From NCBI RefSeq assembly GCF_040939455.1, contig NC_134117.1, positions 22,933,501-22,997,500 of the forward strand: a DNA stretch of 64,000 nt, in the 5' to 3' direction. The DNA is from Microcebus murinus. Its lineage: Eukaryota > Chordata > Mammalia > Primates > Cheirogaleidae. The notes below the pieces were generated by a model. The model was not told where the DNA came from. It saw only the letters and a program-made list of their open reading frames with translations, and did not search any database. A program made the position numbers and the translations under genes. This document shows, piece by piece, positions 35,191 to 47,859 of the stretch. The stretch's first letter is position 1. Each line of letters opens with the position of its first letter.

Positions 35191-36732
35191 GCTTGTTCTA
35201 CTCATTCTTTCTAAGTTAAAGGCTCGCCTCTTGCTACAGTCCTTAAATATTGGAGGAGCTAAGCTAAGAATGGACCCCCTCAGGGCCACTGATAACAGTA
35301 GCATAGATGTGGCCTCAGTCACGTGTGATTCTTCTAGAGACTGATCCACGCTCTGAGGTATCTCAGAAGTCTCACTATTTACAGACAAGATTCCTGAGGG
35401 GAAGCCTTTTCTTAATAGGACATTTCCCGATTTTGATATACCCTGGTAATTCCTCATTTTAGAGAGTTTTGGGAAATGAAGCTATGATTTACATACCACT
35501 AGGACAACTTGTGAAAGAGGTATCCCAGTCTGTGTAAGGGTGAGGATAGCACCTGGATGGGAGGCCCAGTGCAGGATGGTTGAGCTGGTTTCCTCCTGGG
35601 AGGTTGGAGAGGTTCCTGGGGCAGCTCACCTTGAGCCAGCCCCTGGGACACACATTTCTCCCAGGCATGCAGGGAGCTGCCCTTCCTGGGAACGGCAGTG
35701 CAGGGCGAGGTGTGGTGGGCCGGGCACTTCCTTCTGTGAATCACTGTGAGTCTGAACAGAGTAATCAAGCAAGAATAGGTCTCCTGGCCCCTTCTCAGAC
35801 TTTACTCCTCCATTGATTGCCTTGTAGGTTTCCTTTCTCCTGAGGCCTTGCTCAGGAAATGGTTATCACAGTAAAGTCAACAATTGTGTTTGTTCAGTGC
35901 TCTCCTACTTTGAGTAGCTCTCACGCATTACCTTACTTAATCTTCACCATGACCTTGTGAGTTGAGAGAAGGCAGGTGTTACCAGCATCCCCAGTGAGTC
36001 TGGTCATACAGGCAGTCTTGGGCTGTCTCTAAGCAGGAAACTTACAGCTGTTTGTTTGCATGCTTCTCTCTCCCTTATTTCCTTTCTCTTTTTTTCTCTC
36101 TCTTTTCTCTCTTTGTTATTAGATTTACTCCTGAACGTGAAGGTGAAACTCATTTGCTGCTTTCCTCTTACCTGAGCTGGTTGAGAAAGAAACTAGATTA
36201 TTATATGCCTTCTGTTTCTGTGGATAGGCTAGTTTTATTCTCATACTAGCTTGTCCTTATAGTTTTTTTCTTCTTTTATTTTTCTTTGTGGTTGGGAGAA
36301 GGAAGAAAACTGATACAATACAAGGCAGGTGTCAGGGCCCAGAAGAAGGAGTTGTGGGGTGGAGATCGGAGGCTTTCATCACTTGTGCCTATCTCAAAAA
36401 TATAATAACAAATAAAATAACTTTTATGAACATGTTACAAGTGTTTAAAGAAGAGAATTGTTTCTTAAAAGTACATAATTCCAGCTTTATGGCTTCAGTG
36501 AACCAACTCCTGGGGGCGTGTCCTCTGGGCCAACTAGAGAGCAGTGAGCTGCTTGGGGACAGAACTGGTATGACAATAGGCCAAGTATCAAAAACCTTGT
36601 TGTTGGAGTAGGGAGGATGATTGTTACGAAATCTTTAGAAACTATCCTAAATGCCAATTTGGGAGTCCGAATGACACAACTGCTGTGTTACCTAAGAACA
36701 CACTCTCACTCTGAACTATTTTTCCTATTTAG
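35191..36732. other. STN1 intron 7 remainder
   Basis: Mostly unique. A MIR-like antisense piece lies at about 35915-36000 (ATTACCTTACTTAATCTTCA) and a pyrimidine tract (CT-rich) at 36065-36116. Nothing coding beyond short chance frames. Confidence 0.4.
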
Positions 36733-36805
36733 GTAACCAGAGAAGACAAAGACCTGCACAGAAAGATCCACGGGATCATTCAGGAAGATTGCCAGAAACC
36801 AAACC
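36733..36805 (+). CDS. STN1: STN1 coding exon 8 (residues 294-318)
   Basis: A short 73-base exon between TTCCTATTTAG and AAC C|GTAAGT, phase 0 in and phase 1 out. It encodes VTREDKDLHRKIHGIIQEDC QKPN and starts the second winged-helix domain. REDKDLH-KIH-II--DCQKPN is a strong STN1 signature. Because its length is not a multiple of three, skipping it would frameshift the C-terminus. Confidence 0.95.
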
Positions 36806-36984
36806 GTAAGTGGTGCAATGTACAGGTGACACCCTGGTGCCTTGGAAGGGGATGCTTCCTCCCAGAGAGCACTGAGGGGAGAGTCAGGAGACCTGGGGCT
36901 TTTCCCAGTAGCGACTTAGAGAGAGGATGGTCAAAGCACCAGCCCTCTCCTAGCCTCTGTTCCCTCTTTTCCATAGTGGGTGTT

Positions 36985-37150
36985 AGGCTAGCACACTTGT
37001 TCTGACCTTGGCTGCACATAAGATGCAACCTTAGAGCTCTTTCAAACAAGCCTAGGTCCCACCCTGGAGATTCTGATTCTGTAGGGGATGGGGAAGGGGT
37101 GGACAGGTAAGTTCCCCAGATGATTCTGATACAGTGAGATAAGCCACCAC
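36985..37150. mobile_element. MER5A-like hAT MITE
   Basis: CTGCACATAAGATGCAACCT, CACCCTGGAGATTCTGATTC then CCAGATGATTCTGATACAG follow the MER5A palindromic layout. Confidence 0.7.
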
Positions 37151-38014
37151 TCTGGGATTTTTTGATATCGTTCTGGTTCTTGTGTTCTCTCTAATTTATG
37201 TTATTTCTTATTTCATGCTTGCCCTTTATTCTTTGAACATGAATCTGACATTTCTCTCTTTCTTAACTTGAAAGCCTTTCAGCGTTGGAAGGCATGGGCT
37301 TAGACATTACAGTTTATGAGTGGTATGATTCATTCATCTTGGAAACAATTTGCAAAAGAAATGGTTTAAAAAATGTTTTAGTGGAGTTAGTTCAGCCCCT
37401 AGTGGTTAGACATTCAAACTGTAGCTCATCTGACAATAAACATTACCATTTTCACACTAGTTAGAAAGAGAAGAAAGTATTAGCTCTATCTTTAAATCCC
37501 ATGTAAACTGATCAGTCTTAAAGATGACTTTTTAAAGTCTACTGTTTGCAAACATATGCTAATAACAAGTATTGGAAAGGTTTGCTGATGACTCCAGGTC
37601 CCCTGGTCTGCAGAGAAGTCCACCTCCAGTTCAGCCCATACATCCCTGAGCCTGGGCTGGTGCCCAGCTGAGTCAGTGGGTGGAGCTGGGCCAGGTCTCC
37701 AGCCCTGGTGTTTATGGTATGAGGCCCTGTTGGCCTTTAAGAACCAATGAGATCAGATCCCAGAGTGGTATGACAACACATCTTAAAATAAACTCAAAGG
37801 AATCTATTCTTTTAATGCAAGTGAATGAACTCTGTTCACTTCATTCAGAACAGTAAGAACAAGTGTCCTTTAATTGAAGGAAAACTCTGTTTGTCCACAG
37901 TCGGAGGAGCTTTGGATAGCAGTGCAATGTGGGATTCTTCAACTAAGAAGGGATGAGAAGATGTTCCCAAGATAACATCCTTGCACTCATCCTAGTCCCA
38001 GGCCCCTGGCCAGA
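37151..38014. other. STN1 intron 8, unique sequence
   Basis: No gene or repeat recognised. Confidence 0.4.
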
Positions 38015-38017
38015 TGT

Positions 38018-38290
38018 TTTTCTTTGAAGCAGTCTCACTTTGTTGCCTGGGCTAGAGTGCCTGGAGTTCTCATAGCTCACTGCAACCTTGAACTCCTGGG
38101 CTCAAGCGATCCTCCTGCCTCAGCCTCCTGAGTAGCTGGGACTATAGGCACTGCCATGATGCCCAGCTGATTTTTCTATTTTTGTAGAAAAGGGATCTCA
38201 GTCTTGCTCAGGCTGGTCTCCAACTCTTGGCCTCAAGCGATCCTCCCACTTCGGCCTCCCAGAGTGCTAGGTATGGGCCAGTGCACTGGC
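38018..38290 (-). mobile_element. Alu, antisense
   Basis: TTTGAAGCAGTCTCACTTTG through GTATGGGCCAGTGCACTGGC: an inverted dimer lacking the GGATTACAGG box of one arm. Confidence 0.82.
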
Positions 38291-38639
38291 TGAGATGCTA
38301 TTTTTATCTGTAATTTGGAACAAAATGGATTGAAGCCTAGGCCTGGTGAAGCAACTGAAAAGAATTCACACTTAATTTCTCAGGAGGACCTAACAACCTA
38401 GGTGACTAGAGGGGTTCTAGAAGTGGCAGGTTTTGCATCCACCCACAGGCCAGCTCCTGCTTCAGTAAGTGTCAGGGCAGACAGACTCTACCAGCCAGTC
38501 TGTGCATGGAGCCTCAGAACGCCACAAGCCAATCCCCTGCCACTAACCAAATCCCAGGAGCTGAATTCTGGAGCCTGAGTAACTGAGAATGCTGATGAAA
38601 AACCTCATAGGGACTGTCCTGGAATCTGCTGTTACTGTT

Positions 38640-39120
38640 CCTCTTCATAATGCCATAACTTATGGTCTTAGCGATTATTCTGAATAATAATATATGCACA
38701 TCATAAAAAGTCAAGCAATGCAAAAGTGCACACAGGAAAGTGAGACTCCCTCCCAACACTGTGCCCCAGGCTCTGTGTTCCCTTCTGCAAAGGCAGCAGT
38801 TGTCACTAGTTTCTTGCATATCTTTCTAGAGATGTTATATGCACTCACAAACATATTTGTATAGTTTATCCTCTTTAGAAAACATAAGTAAAGGTTAGCA
38901 AACAATACACATTGTCCCACACCTTGTATTTTAGGTCTAACATTGGCTTCCGGAGGTCATTTGGCAACAGTACATATAAAAGTGCCCTGTGTCTTTAATA
39001 GATGTACCGTATCCCATTATATGTGTAGGGCGACTCTCTATCTAACCATTTCTGCTGGGCCTTTAGTTTGTTTCTAACCTTTCGAACAAAATATAGCATT
39101 GAGTTTTTCCTTGTAGAAGG
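38640..39120 (-). mobile_element. L1M fragment, antisense
   Basis: AAAAGTGCACACAGGAAAGT, GCATATCTTTCTAGAGATGT and TACCGTATCCCATTATATGT are inverted L1M phrases. Confidence 0.5.
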
Positions 39121-39229
39121 ACTTGAAATCTTCAGTCATTTGTGAGGGTCTCAGCAAAGGCTAAACCTGCAGTAATGAAAGAACTATGAACATCAAGCCC
39201 AGTTTGGGTCCCAGAAGGATTGATACGGG

Positions 39230-39435
39230 TTGTCTAAAGATGGGCAGTATGGCCTTGTGAGGAGCTGGGCTTGGTAGCCTCCTTACCTGGGTTTGAATCT
39301 CAGCTCTGCCACTTTGCAGCTGTGTAACTTTGGGCAAGTCTGCGCCTCAGGTTCTTTTAATGCAAATTGGGGATAATAATAGTACCTACATGATGGGTTG
39401 TTGTTGAAGTAAATGAATTGGTGTTCATGCATGTA
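39230..39435 (+). mobile_element. MIR, sense
   Basis: ACCTGGGTTTGAATCTCAGC, TTTGGGCAAGTCTGCGCCTC and AATTGGGGATAATAATAGTA: a well-preserved MIR. Confidence 0.82.
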
Positions 39436-40805
39436 ATTAGGGCTACCCAAAAAAGGACTAAATAAAAATGAAGTTCTCTCTCCTGATGGCACAGGTGATA
39501 GCCCTTCACTCTCTACTTAATATTGCTCAGGAAGGAAGGCGTTTCAGGTAGAATCTGTGTGTGGATTTTGCTCTATTATTGTTTGGCTAATGTTAAAAAA
39601 AACACTGGAGTTTGGCTTAAGTATGGGTACAACAATGTCAAATTACCCAAAAAGAAAGTGTTCCACATTGAAGATGTCTTTTTATCCCCAGCTTTTTATT
39701 TTGAAAATGTTCCAACCTATAGAAAAATTAAAAAGTGAGTACAGAAAATACCCATATATCCTTTAGCTAGAGTCACTAAAAACTTCAGCTTGTATTTTCT
39801 AAGCATAGGGACAGTCTGCTATATGATCACCAAATCATTTCACACCTAAGAAAATGCATGTTTAATGGGTAGGCTCCAAAATGGCAACATTTCACTAGAT
39901 GACGACTTTATACAATTAGCTTTTCAAAAAGCTCACATGTATGTAGCTCAATTCATTCTTACTGTCCTTAGAGCTGGATAGTACTACTGTTTTGTGTGGA
40001 AACTGAATACCGCATGAAACTACTCATGCTATAGTAATGTTTTTTGGGTTTTTTTGACTTATGACAGTCTTTTTTAAAAGACTATTAAAGTGATTCCCTA
40101 ACCTTTTATAATTACAGTAGTAGATTATAACTGAAGTTTATCTAATTGATTTGGGTCTTTAGAGCATGGGCATTTGGGGTTCCTGGTGGAGGTATGGGAC
40201 AAGTGAAGATATATGCAAATGTACTTGGAAAAATATAAGGCACAGTTATTGTTCTTTGAAGTGCATTTTAAGATAACTATGGCTGCGAGGCAGACACTTC
40301 AGAAAAGTGTGCTTCAGCTTGTGGGTTTGTTCTGGAAGAGTCAAGTTATATGATGGTGCTAGCCGCTGGGGAACTAACTGCTTGCTATCTTTTACTACTT
40401 TTATTATTTTCTGATAATTTCTCATATATAGCAGAGTCTAAGTTCATGTTATCCATGTGACTGGAAGGTCACTTTTGAACAGCCTTACCAGACAACCCTT
40501 AGACAGCAGAACAGCCTTTCCGAAGAAATGCAAGGCCTCAGGGACAGTCAGCATCACTGCTTAGGGGCTCTTGTATGGCTGTAAGTTACCTAGAACTCTG
40601 AGCCTGAGCATCTGGGCAGCACAAAAACTAAGGTTAGAAGCCAAGTGGCACTGAAATTCCTGGTACTGCTTTCTGCTGTGAGCACTGATGTGATTGGTGT
40701 CCTTCACCCTCCATCACCAGGGTGCCCCCACCCTGTGTTATTCAGCTTTTCCTCCTTATGAGTCTTTCCTTTTTTCCTTTCCTTCCTTTCCTTTCCTCTC
40801 ACCTT
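39436..40805. other. STN1 intron 8, mainly unique
   Basis: AT-rich and possibly L1-derived near 39690-39790. No coding exon seen. Confidence 0.35.
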
Positions 40806-41077
40806 CTTTTTTAGAGACAGGGCCTTGCTCTGTCTCCCAGGCTGGAGTGCAGTGGTGCTCACTGCAGCCTCAAACTCCTGGGCTCAAGTGATCCTCCTGC
40901 CTCCGCCTCCCAAGTAGCCCAAACTGTAGGCATGTGCCACCATGCCAGGATAATATTTTTCAGTTATTTTTAAGGCAGAATCTCTGTGTTGCCCAAACTA
41001 GTCCTGACCTCAATCAGTGCTCCTGCCTTAGCCTTCAGAGTAGCTAGGACTACAGTTGTGAGCCGTTGTGCCCAGCC
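40806..41077 (-). mobile_element. Alu, antisense
   Basis: TTTTTTAGAGACAGGGCCTT through GAGCCGTTGTGCCCAGCC: a diverged inverted dimer, preceded by a CCTTT-rich microsatellite-like tract at 40768-40800. Confidence 0.85.
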
Positions 41078-41469
41078 TGAAGCTTCTTTAGAGCAGAAAC
41101 TAAGTTATGTGCATCTTCTTAGGTTATGGACATAATGATGGAATCATAATAGTTCCCCATGAGAAGCACCCTCCATGGGTCTGTTATCCACATAACCACC
41201 CTATTCCCGTGAGCCACTTGGCCCCAGTCGTAGAGCCAGGACTTGAATTCAGGTCTGATGGACTCCAGTGGCAGTTCTGTCTGCCATGCTCTACTTGCTC
41301 CTCCTTGCTCAGTGCTACACACAGCAGGTGTTCAGGAAGCCTTTATTGAGTGAGTGTTGAAGAAACAGCCTGGAAATGTGGAGAGCCGCAATCCCAGCGA
41401 GGAGGTGTAGTGAGTGGGCGCAGCCACCAGAGGTCAGAATACAGCAAATCTTCGTTTAGCCCCTGCAGC

Positions 41470-41590
41470 CATCTCTGAACCTCAGAGGTGGTACCCCTCC
41501 CCGTAGCAGGGAACACTGCAGCTATGCTCTGGCTTGCCCAAGGCTACAGAGGCACACCGAATCTTGAACCGTGCTTTGCCCTACACCCCA
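41470..41590 (-). mobile_element. MIR fragment, antisense
   Basis: GGCTTGCCCAAGGCTACAGA followed by GGCACACCGAATCTTGAACC matches the inverted MIR head. Confidence 0.5.
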
Positions 41591-42483
41591 GTAGTCTTTG
41601 AGCACCTTCCTGGAGCCTAAATTATTTTTTCATCTGAAAACAACATTCAGTGGCTGTGTGGAGCAGCTTTTGTGTGCCAGGTGCTGGTATATGACAGAGG
41701 GAGGGCATGCCTGGCTCTGCCATGGAGCTTCAAACTGTGAAAATTGGGAAGGGCTTGCTTATAGTAAGTTTCCCAATAAATTATATAATTCTAATGCATA
41801 AGAGGTATATATATATATGAAATAAAGTTTCATAAAATACTTATGCACTTATAATGCAATATATTCTGTAATTTCTACTCTGGTCTGTTTTAGTCTGTTT
41901 GCTAAGAAAAAGAATTCTAATCACAACCCACAAAAATTTATTTCATGATCCCCTAATGGTCACGACCCTCAGCCTGATTTACCACTGCTCTAAATAATTG
42001 ATTTCAAGTGGGCAAGAGGTTACTAAACCCGAACTTTTATCATTGTATACCAAATGGTCTTAGTTTTGGTAGAGGCTTAGAGGTTACTATTATGGAACAC
42101 AGCCATCACAAACAAGACTTCCTGGAGGCCAGGAAGGGAGGAATGAGAACAGGCCAAAGGTGGGAATCCCTTCCTGCCATGGCAGCCTCATCCAGTCAGG
42201 ACTACGGGAAGGAACACGGTGGATGCAGCAGACCAGCTCTGCCGTGTATCTGAGCACCCGCCAGGGTGGCTGGAGGTTCAGCACTGAATACATGAACTTA
42301 GGTGTGTAATTGCACTAGAGAAAAAACTTATCAAGCACTAAAAATATATTAGGTTGTGGATATAAAATCATTGATTGGGAATCCTTCAAAGTTGAAGGTC
42401 AGAGTCCCTGCGCAGCAGGTCCATGTTGCTGTGATGACATACGGGGCTGGAGAACAGGTTTTTTGTTTCTTTGATAATCTAGA

Positions 42484-42560
42484 CCAGTGCATCTCAGACT
42501 TTAATGCACATGTGAATCATCTGAGGATCCTGTCAAAATTCAGGTGCCAGTTCAGGAGGT
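42484..42560. mobile_element. MER5A fragment
   Basis: CCAGTGCATCTCAGACTTTAATGCACATG followed by AATCATCTGAGGATCCTGTC is the MER5A terminus. It lies about 70 bases before the last STN1 acceptor. Confidence 0.72.
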
Positions 42561-42629
42561 GTGGAGGGAGAGGACAGAGGAGGGTCTGACACTCGTGTCC
42601 AAGCTCAGCCGCTTGCCTTTTTCCCACAG

Positions 42630-42787
42630 ACGAGGAGAAGGGCTGCCACTTCCTGCACATCTTGGCCTGCGCTCGCCTGAGCATCCAGCCGGGCCTGAGT
42701 GAGGCTGTGCTGCAGCGGGTTCTGGAGCTCCTGGAGGACCAGAGTGACATCGTCAGCACCATGGAGCAGTACTACACGGTGTTCTGA
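42630..42787 (+). CDS. STN1: STN1 last coding exon (residues 318-369 and stop)
   Basis: Preceded by a good pyrimidine tract and TTCCCACAG. It completes His318 and encodes [20 protein letters not shown] then [20 protein letters not shown] and [11 protein letters not shown], ending at TGA 42785-42787. This is the second winged-helix domain and the conserved C-terminus. The nine coding exons sum to 1110 bases, or 369 codons plus stop, one more than human STN1 (368 aa as I recall). No frameshift or premature stop was found. The preceding intron is the second longest at about 5.8 kb. Confidence 0.96.
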
Positions 42788-43357
42788 GCAGAGGCCTCAG
42801 AAACACGCAAGGACGAGAAAGATGAGGTGGCGTTCCCTGCCAGGCTCTGGTTTTATACCTCATGCAGGGGCTTGCATGAAGGCAGTTAGCTCCTAATACA
42901 CTATAAAATATGGTCATTCAGGGAATAGAATTTGATGTGAATGCTGCTGGCTTCCTTCTACCTGCTGTATCCTTGAGAGACTGACCTCACCATGACATAC
43001 AAGAAAACCCTACCTGTTGACCTCCTGGCTGGGCATCACTGGCGGAGCAGAATGGGGACGAAACGGTGTTGGCAGCTTCCTCGGCATGTGTGTGTGGAGG
43101 CTGTACGTGGCAGAGGGACACCACGGGATAAAGGCCCACATGCTGAGGAACTGAAGCACACACTGCCAGACCACACAATTCTAAACTTTTTAAAACTTCA
43201 GGCTATCAGAGGCATTTCTGTGGGCCTCCCTTAATGGCTAAGAACTGGCTTAGGAGAGTACTGCCTTGTCGAGTGTCACTTGCCTATGGTTTCTGTAGCT
43301 TAAGCACCAGTAGTGGGGCCTGGGTTTATGTTCCTTACAGAGTTACCCAGAGATGGG

Positions 43358-43363
43358 AATAAA
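43358..43363 (+). terminator. STN1: Candidate STN1 proximal poly(A) signal
   Basis: Canonical AATAAA about 570 bases after the stop codon. A G/T-rich stretch follows within about 30 bases (GGCTCTGTGTTT). It could give a short 3' UTR isoform. Confidence 0.4.
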
Positions 43364-43718
43364 CAGGGATGCCAGGCCTGGCTCTGTGTTTATCATTTTC
43401 CATGTATTTCCCTCTGAATCAAAAAGGTGTCTCGGTACATTTCCCTGCACTTGCAGAGGTGCATGACTAAGCGCATCATCCCTCAGTGTCCCTGAAGATC
43501 CCAGAGGTGTCAGCCAATTGCCTGGCAGGCAGTAGATGTTATTTTCAAGGTTGCTGCTGAGTGTGCAGGACGTGCTGACACCACCAGACAAAGACTCAGT
43601 ATGTGTCCAGACAGGTGATGGAGTCATGCTTTTGCCCGGAATGACAAGGTAAAGGAAAAACATCTGAGGTATGTAGTAGGCTTGTTCTAACAGCAAAATG
43701 ACAGATCCAACCAGCGAA

Positions 43719-43724
43719 AATAAA
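43719..43724 (+). terminator. STN1: Candidate STN1 distal poly(A) signal
   Basis: Canonical AATAAA immediately followed by GTGTGG. It is the better context of the two candidates and sits at the point where recognisable transcript-like unique sequence ends. Confidence 0.4.
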
Positions 43725-44180
43725 GTGTGGAGAAAGATTTGGAGTTAATTACAGTCATTTCACAGAAGACACATTGCACAGAAGACGCTGCCTTTGTCTG
43801 CTGCATTTGCTCTTGATGCAGCAAACCTTAGTGGCTCGGCTGGAGGCTGCAGGCCTGGAGAGTTGCTCCCCCCGCGCTGGAAATGGAATGGTTTTCACAC
43901 TGAGAAGTCAGCTGCAGCTCAGTATGTCAGGCTGAGAGCTAGTACTGGCAGATTACTTCTGTCCTGGACGTTTCTAATGTCTCAAACCTTTGCTGATTTC
44001 TAACAGTGGTTAGAAATACAAATAGCTACCCTTTGTCTTCCCTGTGTTGAGAGAGTGCCTGCAGAATAGGGTCTGCCTGGAATGACGTCCAGCAGTTCTC
44101 CCTTGAGGTCAGGAGCTGTTCCATACTGAATAGGTCTTTGAGTAGTGGAGCTGCCCAGAAAGGAGTCTAGAATCTATGTA
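43725..44180. other. Sequence just past the STN1 poly(A) site
   Basis: Unique, no gene recognised. May be transcribed read-through. Confidence 0.4.
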
Positions 44181-44189
44181 AAAAGGGCA

Positions 44190-44410
44190 TATCCTTGCAC
44201 ACAGCAGCTCTACTCCCTAGGGGTTTATCTCAAGGAGGTCACCACACAAGTGTAAAAGGATCATTGCACAAGATGCCCATTGCTATGTAATCTAGAATTC
44301 TATAACTGGGGCAAATAGATATCTGTAGGGAAAAAGTTAATTATGGTTTATGTACACATTGAAATACTATGCAGCCTCTAAAATGATGAAGCAAACAGAT
44401 AGTATTGCCA
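44190..44410 (+). mobile_element. L1-like fragment, sense
   Basis: TACTCCCTAGGGGTTTATCT, CATTGCTATGTAATCTAGAA and CACATTGAAATACTATGCAG resemble the 3' part of old L1 elements. Confidence 0.5.
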
Positions 44411-44589
44411 TTCTTGCTAAATCTACATTCCCAACAGATACAGTGAGAGGGAAATCAAGTTATAGATCTGTTTATATTATATAATACCATTGATATAAAC
44501 TTCCCTGTGTGTATGTATGTATCTATGCAGAGTGTTTCTGTATGTATGTCTTTATAAATGGAGCACATGTATACACAAACATACCATTA

Positions 44590-45845
44590 ACTGCTCCCCT
44601 CCTCCTAGAAATATTTTCTGCACTTGGCTTTGAGGACACCACACTCTCTGGCTGCTCCTTCCCAGGCTCCTTTGCTCCATGCTCTGTCTCCCTGAGGGCC
44701 CAGGGTTCATGCCCCGGCCCAGACCTCATTTCTCTCTGGCTTGCTCCCCTGGGTGTCTTAGGCAGCCTCGTGGGTCTACCGTCTCTATGCTGTCACACTC
44801 CCCATCTTACATCTACATCGGGCCTCTCCCCTGAGCTGCAGGCCCCTGCATCCTACTTCCTACTGGCATCTCCACTCAGGGCTCTAATAGGCATCACGAC
44901 CTAACAGGCCCAAAGCCATCCCTGACTCCAGTCATCCCTGACCCCAGACTTGCTCCTGCTGAATTCTTCCCGGATTCAGGAAAAGGCAGCTCCATTTCCG
45001 AGTTGCTCAGGCCAAATCCATCAACATCTTTCTTTCTCTCATACATCACAATCAACCTGTCTGCAAATCATGTTGGCTCTACCTTCAGAATATTTCTAGA
45101 ATCTAGGCGTGCACAGTGGCACGTGCCTGTAGTCCCAGGTACTCAAAAGGCTGAGGCAGGAGGGTGGCTTGAGCCCAGGAGTTTGAGTCCAGCCTAAGCA
45201 ACATAGCCAGACTCACATCTCTAATAAAAAAAAAATTTTTAATTTAAAAATTAAAAGTTAAAAATAATTTCTAGAATCTAAGTCTTCTCCCTCCTCTGCT
45301 CCTCCTTGCCCCCCAGTGTCGCAGTCATCTCCTGATAGTCTTCCCTTCTTCAGTCTGGCCCCTCTTAAAATGTCAGCATGGCAGCCACAGCTGTCCTGTT
45401 GTCTTCCAGGCTCCAGGGCTTTCCATCTCGCTCCAAGCAGGGTCAGCAGGGCAGTGCTCTGCATGGCCCTCCTGCTGTGCCCTGCTCCTCACATTCCCAC
45501 CTTAGGGCCCTTGGGCCTGAAATGTTCTCCCACATAACCATATGATGTGCCTCCCCCTCCCCTTGCTTTTGGGTCTTTGCTTGAGTGTCACTTCTCAGTG
45601 AAGCTGGTCCTCATTCTTCCTGCTGATTATAACCTAGCTCTTCTCCCTCCTCCCAGAACTCCCTTCCCTGACCAATTTCCCTCCACAGTCCTCATTGCTA
45701 GCTAACACTCCATGTGTTTCCTCCTTGTCTTGTTTATTTTCTGTCTCCCCAATAGAAAAGCATGCTCCATGAGGGCAGAGTTCTCTGTTTTGTTTCATTC
45801 TATGTCCCAGCACCTAGAACAGTACTTGGCATGTCTTTCAAGCAA
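44590..45845 (-). mobile_element. Long L2, antisense, interrupted by an Alu monomer
   Basis: Inverted L2 phrases run in order: CACTCAGGGCTCTAATAGGC, GAGTTGCTCAGGCCAAATCC, TGTTGGCTCTACCTTCAGAA, TTTGCTTGAGTGTCACTTCT, CATGCTCCATGAGGGCAGAG, AGAACAGTACTTGGCATG. At more than 1 kb (excluding the insert) it is the longest single old element in the window. Confidence 0.8.
45106..45266 (+). mobile_element. Alu monomer with perfect 14-bp target duplication
   Basis: A single Alu arm (GCACAGTGGCACGTGCCTGT ... AGCAACATAGCCAGACTC) with an AT-rich tail. ATTTCTAGAATCTA occurs exactly at 45092-45105 and 45267-45280. Confidence 0.88.
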
Positions 45846-46254
45846 TTCCACTGCTGTGTGTCTTTCTGGCTACCTTCCAGCTGCCATCTGCCTCTTTCTT
45901 GGGGGCTTCCTCCAGCACCTTAGAAGGCTGTGCAGGCTGGGAGTGCGCAGTATTCATCCCCTGGGAGCAGCCGGAGCCAGTGGTACCTGGGGTATAAATA
46001 CGCCAACTCCCTCCCCCTGCAGCTGGCATATTGCTGAGGCACATGTTCTACACTGTTCTAGAGTTTCCTCATGGGATGAAATGCCATTCTCCCACAGTCA
46101 CAGCTAACTTGACAGCCACCAGCCTCACCCTCCCTCTCATACCCCTCCTCGCCTCCCGTTACTGTTCCTGCACCCCCCCTCCCCCAATGCATCTCTCACT
46201 TGCTAGTCTTTGCCTTGGGGTTGGCTTCTGGATGAACACAGATTAACACCATCT

Positions 46255-46440
46255 TCACAAATATGCTTGGGAAATGCTGCATGAATAATTATACACATCA
46301 AACAGATAACTGGAAATGCTCACCAAAATGATATACTTGTTGCCTCTGAAAGGTGAGATCTCAGGTGCTTTTTAAACTACATGTCTGTACTTCGGTTTTT
46401 TACAATTAGTAAGTACCATGTCTACAAAAATTATAAAGCT
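46255..46440 (+). mobile_element. Probable L1M 3' fragment
   Basis: GAATAATTATACACATCAAA and GATCTCAGGTGCTTTTTAAA resemble old L1 tails. Confidence 0.4.
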
Positions 46441-47820
46441 GTTTGTCACTCTGCACCCCACACTCACATAACCTGAATCATAAATAAACCGAGAAGGAGA
46501 TAGGCGTCTTTCCTCTACAGCAACATCAGTGCTCTAAGAAGATGAGGGAAGCGCCTGGAAAACTCCCCGGGGCTAACTACAGTTGGGTCACTGTGTGTGT
46601 GTACTGAAGACGAGGGACAGGGTTTCCCTGAAAAGGAGGAAGCCACAAACATTCTCCAGCTCTCTTGGTACACACATGTTTTGGGAGGTGTGAACCCCCA
46701 AAACGTATAGTTTTGTGGGCAAGGAGACAAGTAGTGCTACTGTGTGGTCAAGGATTTGTTTGAAGATCTGTGGTTGTCCCCATCTGGTCAGCTACCAGTG
46801 CTCTTTATGCCTGTAAGACACTTCTTTCTCATTATCTCCCCCTCTGATGGGGTGCCAGGACACTGGCCGAGACAGCCGGGTGGAAAGAAGTCTGCTCAAT
46901 GATGAGGAACCCAAGACTGGGTGCCAAGGATTCAAACCAAGCAAACTTGTAATTTTCCGTTGGCGAAAACATCTACACTTTCTCATTAGCTCGGTTTCCT
47001 CCCCACAAGTGGCCTCTACAGCAGTTGCTCCAAAGAAGCATCTCACTGTTCCCATACTAAATTTACGCGACGCCTACAGGCACACTCAGAAGGACACGAG
47101 GCTTGCTGGGGATGCTGGCAGCAGGCGCTGGGGCAAGGCAGGGCCATCCTGAAAGGAGATGGTGTCTGGACAAAACCTTGCAGTAGAGTTCTTTTATGTG
47201 TGCCATTCTACTGGTGGAGGTTGTAAGTGAGCTGAAACTCCCACATAAGTAGGTTTTCATTGTGATCCAGAATTTTAAACAAATTCAGCCTGTTCTTATT
47301 GAACTTTTACAATCTGTTATCTGTTAACCACTATAAAATAAACCCGGACAGGTAAGTCACAGCGCAACATAAGGTTCTGTGTTCACAAGAATTCTACAAC
47401 AAACCCCAAATTGCTGAGAGGCTCAAGTCACTCCCTATATGTCAAATTAAAATGGTAGGTTTTTGTTTTGGAACATAAAGAGGAATCTTAAAGACCACAT
47501 AATAGCCCTGTTTTTGTTTGTTTGGTTGGTTTTTTTAAGATAGAGACAGTAAAGTGATGTCTCATTAATTCAGACTGATTTGGCAAAGGTCTGTGTGAAT
47601 TAGTGAAAAGTCTGAATTTTAATTGTGTTGTTTTGTTACTTTGGTTTTTTTACTTTTTATTACTACCCAGTGGTCCTTATTAAATCTGAATTACCAGGAA
47701 GGAACAGGTTTCTGCCCTTAGGGAACCTGCTTTAATGAGTAAGGATTAATTATGTATCATTTATTCAATAGCAATTATGTATTTATCATTTAATATTTAG
47801 ATGATTTAAAAGTACTTGAA
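46441..47820. other. Intergenic unique sequence
   Basis: No gene or repeat recognised. 46800-47260 is moderately GC-rich with open frames on both strands but no family features. Confidence 0.4.
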
Positions 47821-47859
47821 CACAAAGGAATTAAAAACATATCCATTGCTATGGACACA

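Larger units (their letters stand above)
42788..43724 (+). other. STN1: STN1 3' UTR (minimum extent)
   Basis: Sequence after the stop with no open frame and no obvious interspersed repeat. It contains AATAAA at 43358-43363 and AATAAA at 43719-43724, the second followed by a GTGTGG element suited to cleavage-factor binding. The UTR may extend further. The real end needs RNA data. Confidence 0.55.
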
